Positions 19,114 to 29,765 are shown, numbered from the stretch's first letter. The stretch is 64,000 bases of DNA from Streptomyces sp. LBL (GCF_029893585.1 NZ_JARXYX010000006.1:62001-126000); one strand, 5' to 3'. Notes: generated from the letters alone by a model not told the origin. Program-made: numbers and translations.

Positions 19114-22100
19114 ATGCTCGGGACCGTGGAGACCAGGTCCGTCAGTCCCGTGTTCGTCGGCCGTGGCGACGAGTTGGACACGTTGAACGACGCGCTCGCG
19201 CGCGCCGCCGAGGGCGAGCCGCAGGCGTTGCTGCTCGGCGGCGAGGCCGGGGTCGGCAAGACCCGCCTCGTCGAGGAGTTCGCCACCGCCGCGTGCCGCC
19301 GGGATGCCGTCGTCGTGCTCGGCGGCTGTGTCGAGATCGGCGCCGACGGACTGCCGTTCGCCCCTTTCTCCACCGCCCTGCGCGCCCTGCGCCGCGAACT
19401 GCCCGACGAACTCGCCGCCGCGGCCGCCGGCCAGGAGGAGGAACTGGCCCGGCTGCTGCCCGAACTCGGTGAGGCCTCCCCCGGCCGGCACGACGAGGAG
19501 GGCATGGCACACCTCTTCGAACTCACCGTCCGGCTGCTGGAACGCGTCGCCGCCCACCGCACGGTCGTCGTCGCCCTGGAGGACCTGCACTGGGCCGACG
19601 CCTCCACCCGCCACCTCCTCGCCTACCTGTTCCGCACCCTGCGCACCGGCCGTCTCGTCGTCCTCGCCACCTACCGCGCCGACGACATCCACCGCCGCCA
19701 CCCACTGCGCCCCCTGCTCGCCGAACTCGACCGGCTGCGCACCGTCCGCCGTATCGAACTCGGACGCTTCAACCGCGCCGAGGTCGGCCGCCAGATCGCC
19801 GGCATTCTCGCTGCCGAACCCGACCCGGCCCAGGTCGCCGCCATCTTCGAACGCTCCGACGGCAACGCCTTCTTCGTCGAGGAACTCACCGTCGCCGCCC
19901 ACGAGGGCTGCCGCACCGGTCTCACCGACTCCCTCCGCGACCTGCTCCTGGTCCGCGTCGAGTCCCTGCCCGAGAGCGCCCAGCGGGTCGCCCGGATCGT
20001 CGCCGAGGGCGGCTCCACCGTCGAGTACCGGCTGCTCGCCGCCGTCGCCCGGCTCACCGAGGACGACCTCATCGAGGCCCTGCGGGCCGCCGTGGGCGCC
20101 AACATCCTGCTCGCCACGCCGGGCGGCGACGGCTACCGCTTCCGCCACTCCCTGGTCCGTGAGGCCGTCAGCGACGATCTGCTCCCCGGCGAACGCTCCC
20201 GCCTCAACCGCCGCTACGCCGAAGCCCTGGAGGCAGACCGCACGCTCGTCCCCGCCGACGAACGTGTGATGCGCCTGGCCGGCTACTGGTACCGCGCCCA
20301 CGACGCCGCCAAGGCCCTGCCCGCCGTCCTGGACGCCTCCGTCACCGCCCGCCGCCGGCACGCCCACTCCGAACAACTGCGGCTGCTGGAACGCGCGATG
20401 GAGCTGTGGGACACGGCCCCCGAGGACGTCCACGGGCGGCTGCGCCCCGTCGACCACGCCGAGGTCTACCCTCCTCCACTGTCCGAACGACGTGCGGGGA
20501 CCCCCAGCGGCAGTGCCCCTGCGGCCACTCCGCTGAGCTACCTCGACTTGTTGGCCGAGGCCTCCGTCGCCGGCCGGCTGTGCGGGGAACGCGAACGCGC
20601 CCTGAAAATCAGCAAGCGGGCACTGCGGCTCCTGGACGACGAGGCTGACCCGCTGCGCGCCGCCTGGTTCTGGGTTCAGCGCTCCCGGTTGGTCCAGGCC
20701 CAGGCCCGCGGCGACGGCCGACAGGAACTGGCCACCGCCCAGGAGCTCGTCCGCGGACTGCAGCCGTCCGAGGTGCACGCCGAGGTCCTGTCCACCGTGG
20801 CCAACTGGGCCATGCTCCACGAACCCGGCGCCGACGCCTTCTCCGCGGCCGAGCGGGCGGTGGAGTACGCGCGCATGGTCGGCGCCCGCGAGATCGAACT
20901 CAACGCCCGCCTCACCCTCGGCTGCCTCATGGTCGACTCGGGCGACGTCGAAGCCGGACTGACCGAGCTGCACGAGGTCAAGGAGCGCGGGGCCGAGGAG
21001 GGCGTGACCCACGTGGCCGGACGCGCCCATGTGAACCTCCCCTCGGAACTGGAGGCCGTCGGCCGCTCGCGGGAAGCGGTCCCCATCCTGGAGGAAGGGA
21101 TCGCTTACACCCGCAAGCACGGTCTGCTGGACGCCGAGGCGTGGATCTGGGGCAACCTTTCCGACTCCCTCTACTCGCTGGGCCGTTGGGACGAGGCCGC
21201 CGAGGCCGCGGAGAACGCGCTGCGGGTCGGCCACAGCGCCAAGCCCCAGGGATCCGGCGCGGTGCGCCTGGCCCACCTCGCTCTGGTCCGGGGCGATCTC
21301 GCCGGGGCCGCCGCCCATCTGGCGACCGCCCGTGCCTATGACGGCACCCACGACCCCATGCCGCAGCAAGCCCTGCCTCTCGCCCGGATCGTGATCGGAG
21401 TGGCCGCGGGGGAGGGCCGTCTGCTCGACGCCCGCGCCGAACTGGACCGGGTCCTGAAGGCCGGCTTTCCGCCCGGCACCCAGCGCTACGGCTGGCCGGT
21501 ACTGCTCACCGCCGCCATGGCCGAGACCGACGCCCGCGACCTGCCCGCCGCAGAGCAGGGCCGGGCCGCCGCCCTCGACGGCATCCTCGGCGCCGTCAAG
21601 AAGATCACCACGGGCGCACCCGTCTGGCTCGCCGTGGAGAAGTGGGTCCGTGCCGAGGTCCGCCGAGCGAAGGGGCAGGACACCCCCGAAGTGTGGTCGG
21701 AGGTGGTCACCGCCTTCGAACCCCTGGAGCACCCCTACGACCTCGCCCGTGTTCGGTACCGGCTGGCCGAGGCCCTGCTCGCGGGCGGCGGGGAGCCCGA
21801 GCGGGCCCGGGCCACCGAACTGCTCCGCCTCGCCCACACCGTCGCCGAGCACCTGGGCGCCCGCCCCCTCGCCGAATCCGCCGCCCGCCTCGCCCACCGC
21901 GGCCGCCTCACCCTGACCGGCACCCGCGCCCTGAACGGCGGCCGGGCCGGACGGGGCGGGGCCGGACCGGGCGGGGCCGAGACCGGCACGCCGGACGACC
22001 CGGCCCGGGCCCTCGGCCTCACCGGCAGGGAACGCGACGTCCTGCGCCTGGTCTCCGCCGGCCGCACCAACCGCCAGATAGCCGAGGAACTGTTCATCTC

Positions 22101-22236
22101 CCCGAAGACGGCCAGCGTCCATGTCTCGAACATCCTGGCCAAGCTCGGGGTCTCCGGCAGGGGCGAAGCGGCGGCGGTGGCCCATCGGCTGGGACTGTTC
22201 GCCGCCGCCGCTTCCCAGGTGCCGAGGACGGGTTGA
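19114..22236 (+). CDS. large ATP-binding LuxR-family regulator (LAL/STAND type)
   Basis: A 1040-residue regulator. The N-terminus has FVGRGDELDTL and a Walker A loop GGEAGVGKTRL (about residue 42). Walker B is VVALEDLHWAD (about residue 150). A long middle of TPR-like helices follows (AEVLSTVANWAML, RAHVNLPSELEAVGRSREAV). The C-terminal LuxR HTH begins at about residue 968: LTGRERDVLRLVSAGRTNRQ, then IAEELFISPKTASVHVSNILAKLGV. LAL/STAND regulators activate transcription after binding an inducer and ATP; the ligand is unknown. ATG at 19114 (or GTG at 19126) is chosen because upstream in-frame sequence is made of tandem repeats. An internal insert around ERRAGTPSGSAPAATPLS near residue 460 looks low-complexity. 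Confidence 0.9.
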   Translation: MLGTVETRSVSPVFVGRGDELDTLNDALARAAEGEPQALLLGGEAGVGKTRLVEEFATAACRRDAVVVLGGCVEIGADGLPFAPFSTALRALRRELPDELAAAAAGQEEELARLLPELGEASPGRHDEEGMAHLFELTVRLLERVAAHRTVVVALEDLHWADASTRHLLAYLFRTLRTGRLVVLATYRADDIHRRHPLRPLLAELDRLRTVRRIELGRFNRAEVGRQIAGILAAEPDPAQVAAIFERSDGNAFFVEELTVAAHEGCRTGLTDSLRDLLLVRVESLPESAQRVARIVAEGGSTVEYRLLAAVARLTEDDLIEALRAAVGANILLATPGGDGYRFRHSLVREAVSDDLLPGERSRLNRRYAEALEADRTLVPADERVMRLAGYWYRAHDAAKALPAVLDASVTARRRHAHSEQLRLLERAMELWDTAPEDVHGRLRPVDHAEVYPPPLSERRAGTPSGSAPAATPLSYLDLLAEASVAGRLCGERERALKISKRALRLLDDEADPLRAAWFWVQRSRLVQAQARGDGRQELATAQELVRGLQPSEVHAEVLSTVANWAMLHEPGADAFSAAERAVEYARMVGAREIELNARLTLGCLMVDSGDVEAGLTELHEVKERGAEEGVTHVAGRAHVNLPSELEAVGRSREAVPILEEGIAYTRKHGLLDAEAWIWGNLSDSLYSLGRWDEAAEAAENALRVGHSAKPQGSGAVRLAHLALVRGDLAGAAAHLATARAYDGTHDPMPQQALPLARIVIGVAAGEGRLLDARAELDRVLKAGFPPGTQRYGWPVLLTAAMAETDARDLPAAEQGRAAALDGILGAVKKITTGAPVWLAVEKWVRAEVRRAKGQDTPEVWSEVVTAFEPLEHPYDLARVRYRLAEALLAGGGEPERARATELLRLAHTVAEHLGARPLAESAARLAHRGRLTLTGTRALNGGRAGRGGAGPGGAETGTPDDPARALGLTGRERDVLRLVSAGRTNRQIAEELFISPKTASVHVSNILAKLGVSGRGEAAAVAHRLGLFAAAASQVPRTG

Positions 22237-22270
22237 GGCGTACGCTACAAGTGACCGGCAGGGAGGCGCC

Positions 22271-22459
22271 GTGTTCAACATGTTCGAGCAGCTGTTCGCA
22301 CCCGGCCGTAAGCACACCCGCGACGAACAGAAGCGGCTGGAGCTGACCCGGGAGGACGTCGGCAACGGCGATCCCGGGCGCGGACCGATAGATCTCGCGT
22401 CCGGGAAGGTCGTCGTACGGCCGTCGACGCCGGACGAAGAGGACTCCCCGGAGGAGTGA
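22271..22459 (+). CDS. small DUF6191-type protein
   Basis: A 62-residue protein starting VFNMFEQLFAPGRKHTRDEQ, then KRLELTREDVG, DPGRGPIDLASGKVVV and an acidic tail. This pattern (LFxPGRKHxxEE/D...RxExxxxDxGxxDPxRGPIDLxSGxVxI) is what I know as DUF6191 in Streptomyces; function unknown. The GTG at 22271 has AGGGAGG just upstream. It is 34 nt after the LuxR stop. Confidence 0.8.
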   Translation: MFNMFEQLFAPGRKHTRDEQKRLELTREDVGNGDPGRGPIDLASGKVVVRPSTPDEEDSPEE

Positions 22460-22552
22460 GCGCGCGGCAGCGAGCCCCCGCCTCACCGGGCAGTACACCT
22501 GGTGCCGCGCCAGGCAATGTTCGCCCCGTCGCGACGCCCGGCACGCCCCCCG

Positions 22553-23722
22553 CTAGCGCACCTGTATCTCCAGGATCCGGTCGTCCCCGGCCTTCGGGGC
22601 ACCCCGGCCGTCCGTGTTGCTGGTCACCAGCCACAGCTTGTCGCCGCCCGCTGCGACCACTGTGCGCAGCCGGCCGTACTCGCCCTGGAGGAAGGATTGC
22701 GGGGCGGCCGAGGCCGCCGTGCCCTTGAGGGGGATACGCCACAGACGCCGGCCCTTGAGGCCCGCCATCCAGATCGAGCCCTCGGCGTAGGCGATGCCGC
22801 TGGGAGAGGCGTCGTCCGTGCGCCACTGGGCGATCGGGTTGCGGTACGAGGAGGTGTCGGACCTGCCCTCGGCGTCGGGCCAGCCGTAGTTGCCGCCCGG
22901 CTTGATCGCGTTCAGCTCGTCCCAGGTGTCCTGGCCGAACTCCGAGGCGAACAGACGCTGTTTGGAGTCCCAGGCCAGGCCCTGCACATTGCGGTGGCCG
23001 TACGAATACACCGGGGAGTCGGGAAACGGGTCGCCCGGCGCCGGGTCGCCCTCCGGAGTCAGCCGGAGGATCTTGCCGCCCAGGGACTTGGTGTCCTGGG
23101 ACAGGCCCGTGTCACCGGTCTCGCCCGTGCCCGCGTACAGCATCTTGTCGGGGCCGAAGGCGATCCGGCCGCCGTTGTGGATCACTCCCTTGGGGATGCC
23201 CTTGAAGATCGTGTCCGGTGCGCCCAACTGCTCGCCGGACGGCTTCTTCTCGTCGTACAGCATGCGGACGATGCGGTTGTCCGAGGCCGAGGTGAAGTAC
23301 GCGTAGACCATGTGGTCCGAGGCGTAGTCCGGGGACAGGGCGATGCCCAGCAGGCCGCCCTCACCGGCCGGGGAGACGCCCGGCACCTCGCCCAGCTCGG
23401 TCTTCCTGCCCGACTGCCCGTCGACCCGGGTGATCGTGCCCTCGTCACGGGAGGAGACCAGCAGGTCGCCGTCCGGCAGCGGGGCCAGGCCCCACGGGGT
23501 GTTCAGGCCCTCGGTGACGGTACGCACCACCTTCACCGACCCCTTGGCGGGAGGCGCCTCCTCCGCGGCTTTCTTGGAGGGCGACGACCCCGACGCCGCA
23601 CGACCGGGTGTCGTGCTCTCACCACCAAACGGTGATCCGCCGCCCCCGCCGTCGGAGGAGCAGCCAGCGGTCAGCAGGAGCGCGGCCGCGGCCACCACGG
23701 CCGACACAGCTCGACGTTGCAC
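22553..23722 (-). CDS. lipoprotein PQQ-dependent sugar dehydrogenase family protein
   Basis: A 389-residue secreted lipoprotein. The signal peptide MQRRAVSAVVAAAALLLTAGC ends with lipobox LTAGC, followed by a Gly/Ser linker. The body is a six-bladed propeller of the glucose/sorbosone dehydrogenase family (GSDH): NTPWGLAPLPDGDLLVSSR, GLLGIALSPDYASDHMVYAY, HNGGRIAFGPDKMLYAGTGE, SYGHRNVQGLAWD and FASEFGQDTWDELN. The HRNVQG and EFGQD..DE motifs hold the calcium and substrate residues of Aldose sugar dehydrogenase. It probably acts at the cell surface on sugars with PQQ or as a binding protein; Streptomyces often lack PQQ synthesis, so the cofactor is uncertain. Confidence 0.9.
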   Translation of the reverse strand: MQRRAVSAVVAAAALLLTAGCSSDGGGGGSPFGGESTTPGRAASGSSPSKKAAEEAPPAKGSVKVVRTVTEGLNTPWGLAPLPDGDLLVSSRDEGTITRVDGQSGRKTELGEVPGVSPAGEGGLLGIALSPDYASDHMVYAYFTSASDNRIVRMLYDEKKPSGEQLGAPDTIFKGIPKGVIHNGGRIAFGPDKMLYAGTGETGDTGLSQDTKSLGGKILRLTPEGDPAPGDPFPDSPVYSYGHRNVQGLAWDSKQRLFASEFGQDTWDELNAIKPGGNYGWPDAEGRSDTSSYRNPIAQWRTDDASPSGIAYAEGSIWMAGLKGRRLWRIPLKGTAASAAPQSFLQGEYGRLRTVVAAGGDKLWLVTSNTDGRGAPKAGDDRILEIQVR

Positions 23723-24044
23723 GATGTTGGTCCCTTCGACGGGGCGGTTCAGCGGCAGGTTCTACTTTTCATACACCGCTCGCGCCTCACAGGTTCCCGA
23801 TCACCGAAACCCGATGCGCGCCGTACCGCGTCGCCGCGTCGCACCGCCGTACCGCGCCGTACCGCGCCGTACCGTGCCGCCGCACCGTGCAGCCGACGAG
23901 GCCGTCCCGGCCGATCACCGTGCGCCGGTTTCCCAGCCGCTACCAGCGGTCCTGTACAGCAAGACCGAACGCCGCACCCGACGGCCGGCCCACGATCACC
24001 TCACCCCGGTGAACAACCACGGGTCCCCCTGGTCCCAGGATCCC
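23723..24044. other. gap with decamer repeat
   Basis: No gene is supported here. A short tandem of CCGTACCGCG (three copies with drift) lies at about 23847-23876, beside similar loose repeats of the CGTCGCCGCGTCGCACCG type. The part next to 23722 contains the lipoprotein gene's leader. Confidence 0.5.
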
Positions 24045-25043
24045 CTAGTCCCAGGATCCCCGCCCCCGCGGCAGTTCCGCCACCTCCGCCAGATCCTGCG
24101 CGGTCAGTCGCAGGGCCGCCGACCGGGCGTTCTCCGTCACCCAGCGCTCCCGCTTGGTGCCGGGCACCGGGATCACATGGCGTCCCCGGGCCAGGACCCA
24201 CGCCAGGGCCACCTGGGCCGGGGTGACGTCCTCGCCGTGGCGCCTCGCGACCCGGCGCAGGCCGGCCACGATCGGCTGGTTCGCAGCCATCATCTCCGCG
24301 GTGAAGCGGGGATGGCGGGCGCGCACGTCGTCCGGTTCGAAGCCCTCGCCGGGGACGAGCGTGCCGGTCAGGAAGCCGTTGCCGAGGGGCATCGCGGCGA
24401 GGAAACCGATACCGCGGCTCTCGCACCAGGGCAGCAGTGCCTCCGTGGCCTCCGGCGACCACACCGACAGCTCCGCCTGCACCGCGCTCACCGGGAAGAC
24501 CTGCTGCACCCGCCGCAGCTGCCGGATCGTCGCGTCGTGCAACCCGCCGGCGGACCGGCGGACGCCCCGCGCGCCCACCGCGCACAGCCCCAACGACCGT
24601 ACCTTTCCGGCCTGGACGAGTTCGGCCATCGCACCCCAGGTCTCCTCGACCGGAACCTCCGGGTCCGCCCGATGCAGTTGGTAGAGGTCGATGACGTCGG
24701 TCTGCAGCCGGCGCAGGGACGCGTCGCAGGCCCGTTTCACATAGCCGGGGCGGCCGTTGGCCACGATGTGCTGCTCGCCCACCAGCAGGCCGACCTTGGT
24801 CGAGACGAAGGCGTCCTGGCGCCGTTCCTTCAGCGCCCGTCCGATCAGCAGCTCGTTGGTGAAGGGGCCGTACATGTCAGCCGTGTCCAGGAGCGTCGAG
24901 CCCAGATCCAGCGCCTGGTGCACGGCCCTGAGCGACTCCTCGCCGCGCCGCCGTGACCCGCTGTACGCCCAGCTCATCGGCATGCATCCGACTCCGACGG
25001 CTCCCACCGCGAGCGCCGCCGCGCCGATCGTCCTGCGCTCCAC
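24045..25043 (-). CDS. aldo/keto reductase
   Basis: A 332-residue TIM-barrel NADPH oxidoreductase. The catalytic tetrad is visible: Asp and Tyr in LLDTADMYGP, Lys in FVSTKVG and His in YQLHRAD. The cofactor loop appears as VIPVPGTKRERWVTENA. Together with SAVQAELSVWS, which places Glu/Leu/Ser at the usual QxxYN site, this fits the AKR13-like group. Substrates are probably aldehydes or ketones. GTG at 25043 has GGAGGG about 11 nt upstream. Divergent from a 2-hydroxyacid dehydrogenase with a 75-nt shared region. Confidence 0.92.
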   Translation of the reverse strand: MERRTIGAAALAVGAVGVGCMPMSWAYSGSRRRGEESLRAVHQALDLGSTLLDTADMYGPFTNELLIGRALKERRQDAFVSTKVGLLVGEQHIVANGRPGYVKRACDASLRRLQTDVIDLYQLHRADPEVPVEETWGAMAELVQAGKVRSLGLCAVGARGVRRSAGGLHDATIRQLRRVQQVFPVSAVQAELSVWSPEATEALLPWCESRGIGFLAAMPLGNGFLTGTLVPGEGFEPDDVRARHPRFTAEMMAANQPIVAGLRRVARRHGEDVTPAQVALAWVLARGRHVIPVPGTKRERWVTENARSAALRLTAQDLAEVAELPRGRGSWD

Positions 25044-25118
25044 CTGCTCGTGACCCTCCCTCTCCCTGGCCCCCAACCTAACCTCTGCCGTCGCAGGCGC
25101 CTGACATAGCCTCCTGAC

Positions 25119-26123
25119 ATGACTGCTGCTGACGTGTGGCTCCCCGTCCCGCCGGAGGAGATCGAAGGACTTCCCGAGGGCCCCGACTACCGCTTCTGGA
25201 ACGGCGAGGAGGACTTCCCCGCCGACCCCGCCGACTGCGCCTTCTACGTCGTCCCCTACATGAAGCCCGTCGACGTCGTACTGCGGCCCGTGCCGAGGCT
25301 GAGCTCGGTGCAGGTGGTGCAGACGCTGACCGCGGGCACCGACGCCATCGAGCCGGGCCTTACCCACCTGCGCCCGGGCGTGCGGCTGTGCAATGCGCGC
25401 GGGGTGCACGAGGCGAGCACGGCCGAGCTCGCGCTCACGCTGATCCTTGGCTCGCTGCGGGGCGTACCGGACTTCGTCCGCGCCCAGGACCGAGGGGAGT
25501 GGCGTGGCGGGTTCCGGCCGGCGCTGGCGGACCGGAACGTGCTCATCGTGGGCTACGGCGCGATCGGATCGGCGATCGAGGACCGGCTTGTTCCGTTCGA
25601 GGTCGCGCGGGTGGCGCGCGTGGCGCGCTCCGCGCGCACCACAGCGCGCGGGCCAGTGCACCCGTTCACCGACCTGAACTCCCTGCTGCCGGACGCGGAC
25701 GTCGTCGTCCTCGTCACACCGCTCACCGAGGCCACCCGACACCTGGCGAACGCCGACTTCCTCGCCCGCATGAAAGACGGCGCACTGCTGGTCAACGTGG
25801 CCCGCGGCCCGATAGTCGACACCAAGGCGCTGCTCGCCGAACTGGACAGCGGCCGCCTCACCGCGGCCCTCGACGTCACCGACCCCGAACCGCTGCCCCC
25901 GGGCCATCCCCTGTGGGAGGCGCCCGGCCTGCTCATCAGCCCCCATGTCGGCGGCCCCACGTCGGCGTTCCTGCCGCGCGCCAAGCGACTCCTCGTGGAC
26001 CAGCTGCACCGTTTCGTGAACCAGGAGCCGCTGCGCAACGTGATCCTCACGACGGGCGCAACGGGCGCAACGGGCGCAACGGGCGCAACGGGCGCCGGTA
26101 CGACGGCCCCGAAAGGAGCCTGA
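25119..26123 (+). CDS. D-2-hydroxyacid dehydrogenase family protein
   Basis: A 334-residue NAD(P)-dependent enzyme. The Rossmann loop is IVGYGAIGSAIE. The catalytic residues are in place: Arg in LVNVARGPIVDT, Glu in DVTDPEPLPPGHPLW and His in LISPHVGGPTSAF. Family members reduce 2-keto acids. An unusual feature is the C-terminal tail TTGATGATGATGATGAG, made by a 9-bp repeat, beyond the end of the fold. A stretch VARVARVARSART in the cofactor domain is also repeat-like. Confidence 0.92.
   Translation: MTAADVWLPVPPEEIEGLPEGPDYRFWNGEEDFPADPADCAFYVVPYMKPVDVVLRPVPRLSSVQVVQTLTAGTDAIEPGLTHLRPGVRLCNARGVHEASTAELALTLILGSLRGVPDFVRAQDRGEWRGGFRPALADRNVLIVGYGAIGSAIEDRLVPFEVARVARVARSARTTARGPVHPFTDLNSLLPDADVVVLVTPLTEATRHLANADFLARMKDGALLVNVARGPIVDTKALLAELDSGRLTAALDVTDPEPLPPGHPLWEAPGLLISPHVGGPTSAFLPRAKRLLVDQLHRFVNQEPLRNVILTTGATGATGATGATGAGTTAPKGA
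26052..26094 (+). repeat. 9-bp repeat encoding a (Gly-Ala-Thr)n tail
   Basis: ACGGGCGCA repeats nearly five times inside the 3' end of the 2-hydroxyacid dehydrogenase gene, adding a GATGATGAT tail. The unit is three codons, so slippage would change tail length without breaking the frame. Confidence 0.75.
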
Positions 26124-26263
26124 CGCCCGCGGGTTGAGCCGCACGCGCGCGATCCGCGCGAAGGGCGCAACAGTGGCGCCATCTGTTTTCGGTACCCTCT
26201 GCGACCTCCCGGACGCGGTCCGTGCCCGCATCGTCGCTGGTCGTCACGGAGCGTAGAGGAACT

Positions 26264-29200
26264 ATGTCCCTGAGTGACGAGTCTGGTGTATCGTCCCGGC
26301 AGGGGCTGCGTCGACACCGTTCGGCGCCGGGGAGGACATTTCAGACTGTGAGGGGGGCGACGGGCGATGCATGGCCTATGGACGAACGATCCGACGCGGC
26401 GGAGCCGCCGACGGCGACCCTGGCACACGGCCGCGCGCAGCCGCGGTCTCCACGGCAGCCATCGCGGCGGTCATGCCGGACACCCCAGTCATCACCACCC
26501 CAGTCATCACCAACCCGGCCACCATCACCAACCCGGCCACCATCACCGCACGCACAGCAGCCGCAGGAGGCATGCGCAGCTGCCGCCCCGGGACCCGAGG
26601 GTCGCCGGAGCGGCACGGAACGGGAGGGCCCGGTGAGCGCACCCCCGACGTCCACGACCCCCCTCGACTCGGTGCTGCGAGTCCAGCCCGCGCCGGGAGA
26701 GACGCCGCCCCGGACCCTGGCCGCCGGCAGCGGGTCGAGCCTGGTCCGCCAACTCGTTCTGGCCCTGGTGTGCGCGGGATACGCCGTCGGTTCCGCGGTT
26801 GGCTGGGGTTCAGACGAAGTCGCGCTGATCATGGGCGACTTCGGGCTGAGCGCCGCGGCGGGCGCCGCGGCCGTGTCCTGCTTCCTCCACGCCCGCAGCC
26901 GCCGGATCCGCTTCCGGCCCGCGTGGCTGCTGTTCGCCCTCTCCTCCGCGATGGCCGCCCTGGGCAACCTGGTCTGGGGGTGGTACGAGGTCGTCCTCGG
27001 TACCGAGGTCCCCAGCCCCTGTTACGCCGACCTGTTCTTCCTGTGCTTCGCGCCACCCGCGATCGTGGGCCTGCTGGTGCTCGCCAAGCGGCCCGTGACG
27101 AAGGCGGGTTGGGTCTGTCTCGGCCTCGACGCCTGGCTGATCGGCGGCTCCCTGCTCACGCTGTCGTGGAGCCTCGCCCTCGCGCAGGCGGCCAAGTCCG
27201 AGGGGGCGAGCGTGTCGCACACCGCGCTCTCGCTCGCCTACCCGCTGTTGGACATCGCCCTGGTCAGCATGGTGCTCGCGCTGCACTTCCGGCGTTCGGC
27301 GGTGAACCGTACAGCGGTCAACACCGCGATCGGCGCGCTCGCGCTGACCGTGATGTGCGACGCCCTGTTCACCTCGCCGCTGCTGCACAACAGCTACCGC
27401 TCCGGCCAGTTGCTCGACGCGGGCTGGTTCGCCGGTTCGCTGCTGCTCGCGTACGCCCCCTGGGCCGCCCCGCGGTCCGGAGCCGACGACCCCGGACCGC
27501 ACCCGCCCGGGCACACGCGCGTGGTGCGTGAGCACCTGCCCGGGCAGCGCACGGGCCAGCAGTACCCCCCGCCCGCCCCGGAAGGCGATCACAGCCGGTA
27601 CCCGGCCGGCCGGCCCATCGCCGGCTCACTGGCCGGCCTCACGCCCTACCTCGCCGCCGCCGTCTGCACCCTCGGGATCCTCTACAACGTCCTCAACGGT
27701 CGCAGCGTCGACCGCGTGGTGCTCCTCACCGGCGGCACGGTGGTCCTCGCTCTCGTGGTGCGCCAGGGCATCATGCTGCTCGACAACATCACCCTCAACC
27801 AGGAGCTGGCGCAGAAGGAGAACCACTTCCGCTCTCTGGTGCAGGGGTCCAGCGACGTCATCATGATCGCCGCGCCGAACGGCATCCTCCGCTACGTGTC
27901 CCCGGCCGCGGCCGGGGTCTACGGACGCCCCGCGGAAGAACTCGTCGGCACGGAACTGGCCGCGCTCATCCATCCGGAGGACCTGGGCTGCGTGGTGCAC
28001 GAGGTGCGGCGGTTCCTCGCCGCCAGTCCCCTCGAAGAACCCACCACCCGCATCGAGTGCCGCTTCCGGTCCGGGGACGGCGGCTGGCTCAACGTAGAGT
28101 CCACCGTCAACCGGCACCACGGCGGCCTCATCTTCAACAGCCGGGACGTGACGGAACGGGTGCGGCTGCAGGCGCAGCTCCAGCACAACGCCGAGCACGA
28201 CCCGCTGACCGACCTGCCCAACCGTGCCCTGTTCACCCGGCGCGTCCAGCAGGCGCTCTCCGGCCGCCGCTCCTCCGACCGGGGCGCCGCCCTGCGTGGC
28301 ACGGCCGTCCTCTTCATCGACCTCGACGGCTTCAAGGCCGTCAACGACACGATCGGACACCAGGCCGGGGACGAACTGCTCGTCCAGGCGGCCCGCCGAC
28401 TCCAGGACGCGGTCCGGCAGGGCGACACCGCGTCCCGGCTCGGCGGCGACGAGTTCGCGGCTCTGATCGTGGGCGACGGCACCCGGGACCGCCCCGCCCG
28501 CGAACGCCACATCCTGGAGCTCGCCGACCGGCTCAGGATCACGCTTTCGCAGCCGTATCTCATCGACGGCAACGATGTCCGGGTCAACGCGTCCATCGGC
28601 GTCGCCTTCGCCGAACCGGGCCTCGGCGCGGGCGAGCTGCTGCGCAACGCGGACCTGGCGATGTACCGCGCCAAGGCGCGCGGCAAGGGCCGGGTCGAGC
28701 TGTACGCCCCCCAGATGCAGCAGGACGTCGCACGCAAGGCGGAGCTGGCCACGCGCCTGCGGGCCGCGCTGCACGACGGCGAGTTCACGCTGCTGCACCA
28801 GCCGGTGGTGGGCCTGGAGGACGGTCGGATCACGGCCGTGTCCGCTCAGGCGCGCTGGCGGTCCGCGCAAGGGGCGCTGTTCACGCCCGCCGAGTTCCTG
28901 CGGGTGGCCGAGGACAGCGACAAGACCGCCGAACTGGACCGCTGGAAGCTCGAGCAGGCCGTCGAGCAGGCCGCCGCGCGGGCGGCAACCGGGCTGAACG
29001 CGCCGGTGGCGGTCCGGATGGGCGCCCGTCGGCTGCTGGACCGCTCGACGCCGCCCGGCTCGCTGGAGGCCCTGCTGACCCGGTACGGGCTGCCGTCCGC
29101 CGACCTGGTGATCGAGCTGTCCGACATCGATCCCCGGGTCTCCCTGGACGAGCTGGAGCGCCGGCTGAGCGCGTTGCGCAGACTCGGCGTCCGGATCGCT

Positions 29201-29638
29201 CTGGACGGCTTCGGGAGCGGATACGCGGCCATCACCGCCCTGCGGCGGCTTCCCGTCGACGTACTGAAACTCGACCGCGATCTGGTCGAGGGCGTCGTCG
29301 AGTCCACGCGGCTGTACAAGATCACCAGTGGGCTGCTGCGTATCGCGGGCGATCTCGGGCTGCAGTCCGTGGCGGACGGCGTGGATCTGCCGGAGCAGGT
29401 CGTGGCACTGCGGGCCATGGGCTGCACACACGGGCAGGGCCTGGCGTTCTCCGGTCCGCTGGACGAGTACCGGCTGCGCCGGGCGCTCGGCAGCGGCCGC
29501 TATCCGGTGCCGCGCGGCCCGGCCGAGCCCGCGTTCGCGGGCGGCGGCGCAGGGGTGTACAGCGGGAGTGTGGCCGCCGTGCTCAGCGGCGGTACGGCGC
29601 TGCGCTCACATAATGAGACTCCCGTCCCACCCGCTTGA
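26264..29638 (+). CDS. membrane PAS-GGDEF-(degenerate EAL) protein
   Basis: A 1124-residue protein. Order: disordered Pro/His-rich N-terminus (to about 150), two blocks of hydrophobic helices (about 160-400 and 455-515), PAS domain (about 515-640; [19 protein letters not shown], then [12 protein letters not shown]), GGDEF domain with intact GGDEF at 727-731, then an EAL fold. The EAL active site is eroded: SAQ at 860-862 replaces EAL, VRMGA replaces VNVSP, DG (981-982) replaces DD, and ADGVD replaces AEGVE. It is probably a diguanylate cyclase with a non-catalytic, perhaps GTP- or c-di-GMP-sensing, EAL domain. From memory it lies where S. coelicolor SCO5511 (CdgF-like) lies, upstream of ilvB. 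ATG at 26264 follows AGAGGA. Confidence 0.88.
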   Translation: MSLSDESGVSSRQGLRRHRSAPGRTFQTVRGATGDAWPMDERSDAAEPPTATLAHGRAQPRSPRQPSRRSCRTPQSSPPQSSPTRPPSPTRPPSPHAQQPQEACAAAAPGPEGRRSGTEREGPVSAPPTSTTPLDSVLRVQPAPGETPPRTLAAGSGSSLVRQLVLALVCAGYAVGSAVGWGSDEVALIMGDFGLSAAAGAAAVSCFLHARSRRIRFRPAWLLFALSSAMAALGNLVWGWYEVVLGTEVPSPCYADLFFLCFAPPAIVGLLVLAKRPVTKAGWVCLGLDAWLIGGSLLTLSWSLALAQAAKSEGASVSHTALSLAYPLLDIALVSMVLALHFRRSAVNRTAVNTAIGALALTVMCDALFTSPLLHNSYRSGQLLDAGWFAGSLLLAYAPWAAPRSGADDPGPHPPGHTRVVREHLPGQRTGQQYPPPAPEGDHSRYPAGRPIAGSLAGLTPYLAAAVCTLGILYNVLNGRSVDRVVLLTGGTVVLALVVRQGIMLLDNITLNQELAQKENHFRSLVQGSSDVIMIAAPNGILRYVSPAAAGVYGRPAEELVGTELAALIHPEDLGCVVHEVRRFLAASPLEEPTTRIECRFRSGDGGWLNVESTVNRHHGGLIFNSRDVTERVRLQAQLQHNAEHDPLTDLPNRALFTRRVQQALSGRRSSDRGAALRGTAVLFIDLDGFKAVNDTIGHQAGDELLVQAARRLQDAVRQGDTASRLGGDEFAALIVGDGTRDRPARERHILELADRLRITLSQPYLIDGNDVRVNASIGVAFAEPGLGAGELLRNADLAMYRAKARGKGRVELYAPQMQQDVARKAELATRLRAALHDGEFTLLHQPVVGLEDGRITAVSAQARWRSAQGALFTPAEFLRVAEDSDKTAELDRWKLEQAVEQAAARAATGLNAPVAVRMGARRLLDRSTPPGSLEALLTRYGLPSADLVIELSDIDPRVSLDELERRLSALRRLGVRIALDGFGSGYAAITALRRLPVDVLKLDRDLVEGVVESTRLYKITSGLLRIAGDLGLQSVADGVDLPEQVVALRAMGCTHGQGLAFSGPLDEYRLRRALGSGRYPVPRGPAEPAFAGGGAGVYSGSVAAVLSGGTALRSHNETPVPPA

Positions 29639-29671
29639 CAGTGGGTGTGCGCCGGGGAGAGGGTCAGTGCC

Positions 29672-29713
29672 ATGCGCACCCGAATTCTCGTACTTGGAAA
29701 GCGCGTCGGCTGA
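29672..29713 (+). CDS. ilvB leader peptide ([13 protein letters not shown])
   Basis: A 13-codon ORF with ATG at 29672 and GGAGAGG about 9 nt upstream. It contains consecutive Ile-Leu-Val-Leu codons ATT CTC GTA CTT, three of which (ATT, GTA, CTT) are rare in Streptomyces. It lies 52 nt before a Rho-independent terminator and 177 nt before ilvB. This is the arrangement of a ribosome-mediated attenuator: stalling at scarce branched-chain aminoacyl-tRNAs would favour read-through into ilvB-ilvN-ilvC. Confidence 0.85.
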   Translation: MRTRILVLGKRVG

Positions 29714-29765
29714 AGCTGGTGACGTCCGGACGGACCCGGAACTCCCAGCGACCCCACCCGGCGCG

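Noticed and set aside
18721..22365. A 1214-codon open frame on the reverse strand opposite the LuxR gene
   Set aside because: It is a GC-bias shadow of the LuxR ATPase: Gly/Val/Asp-rich with no domain, while the forward frame has Walker and HTH motifs.
29635..29640. TTGACA just before the ilvB leader as a minus-35 box
   Set aside because: A minus-10 at normal spacing would fall on the leader's Shine-Dalgarno, and the sequence contains the stop of the upstream gene. No proper minus-10 is seen.
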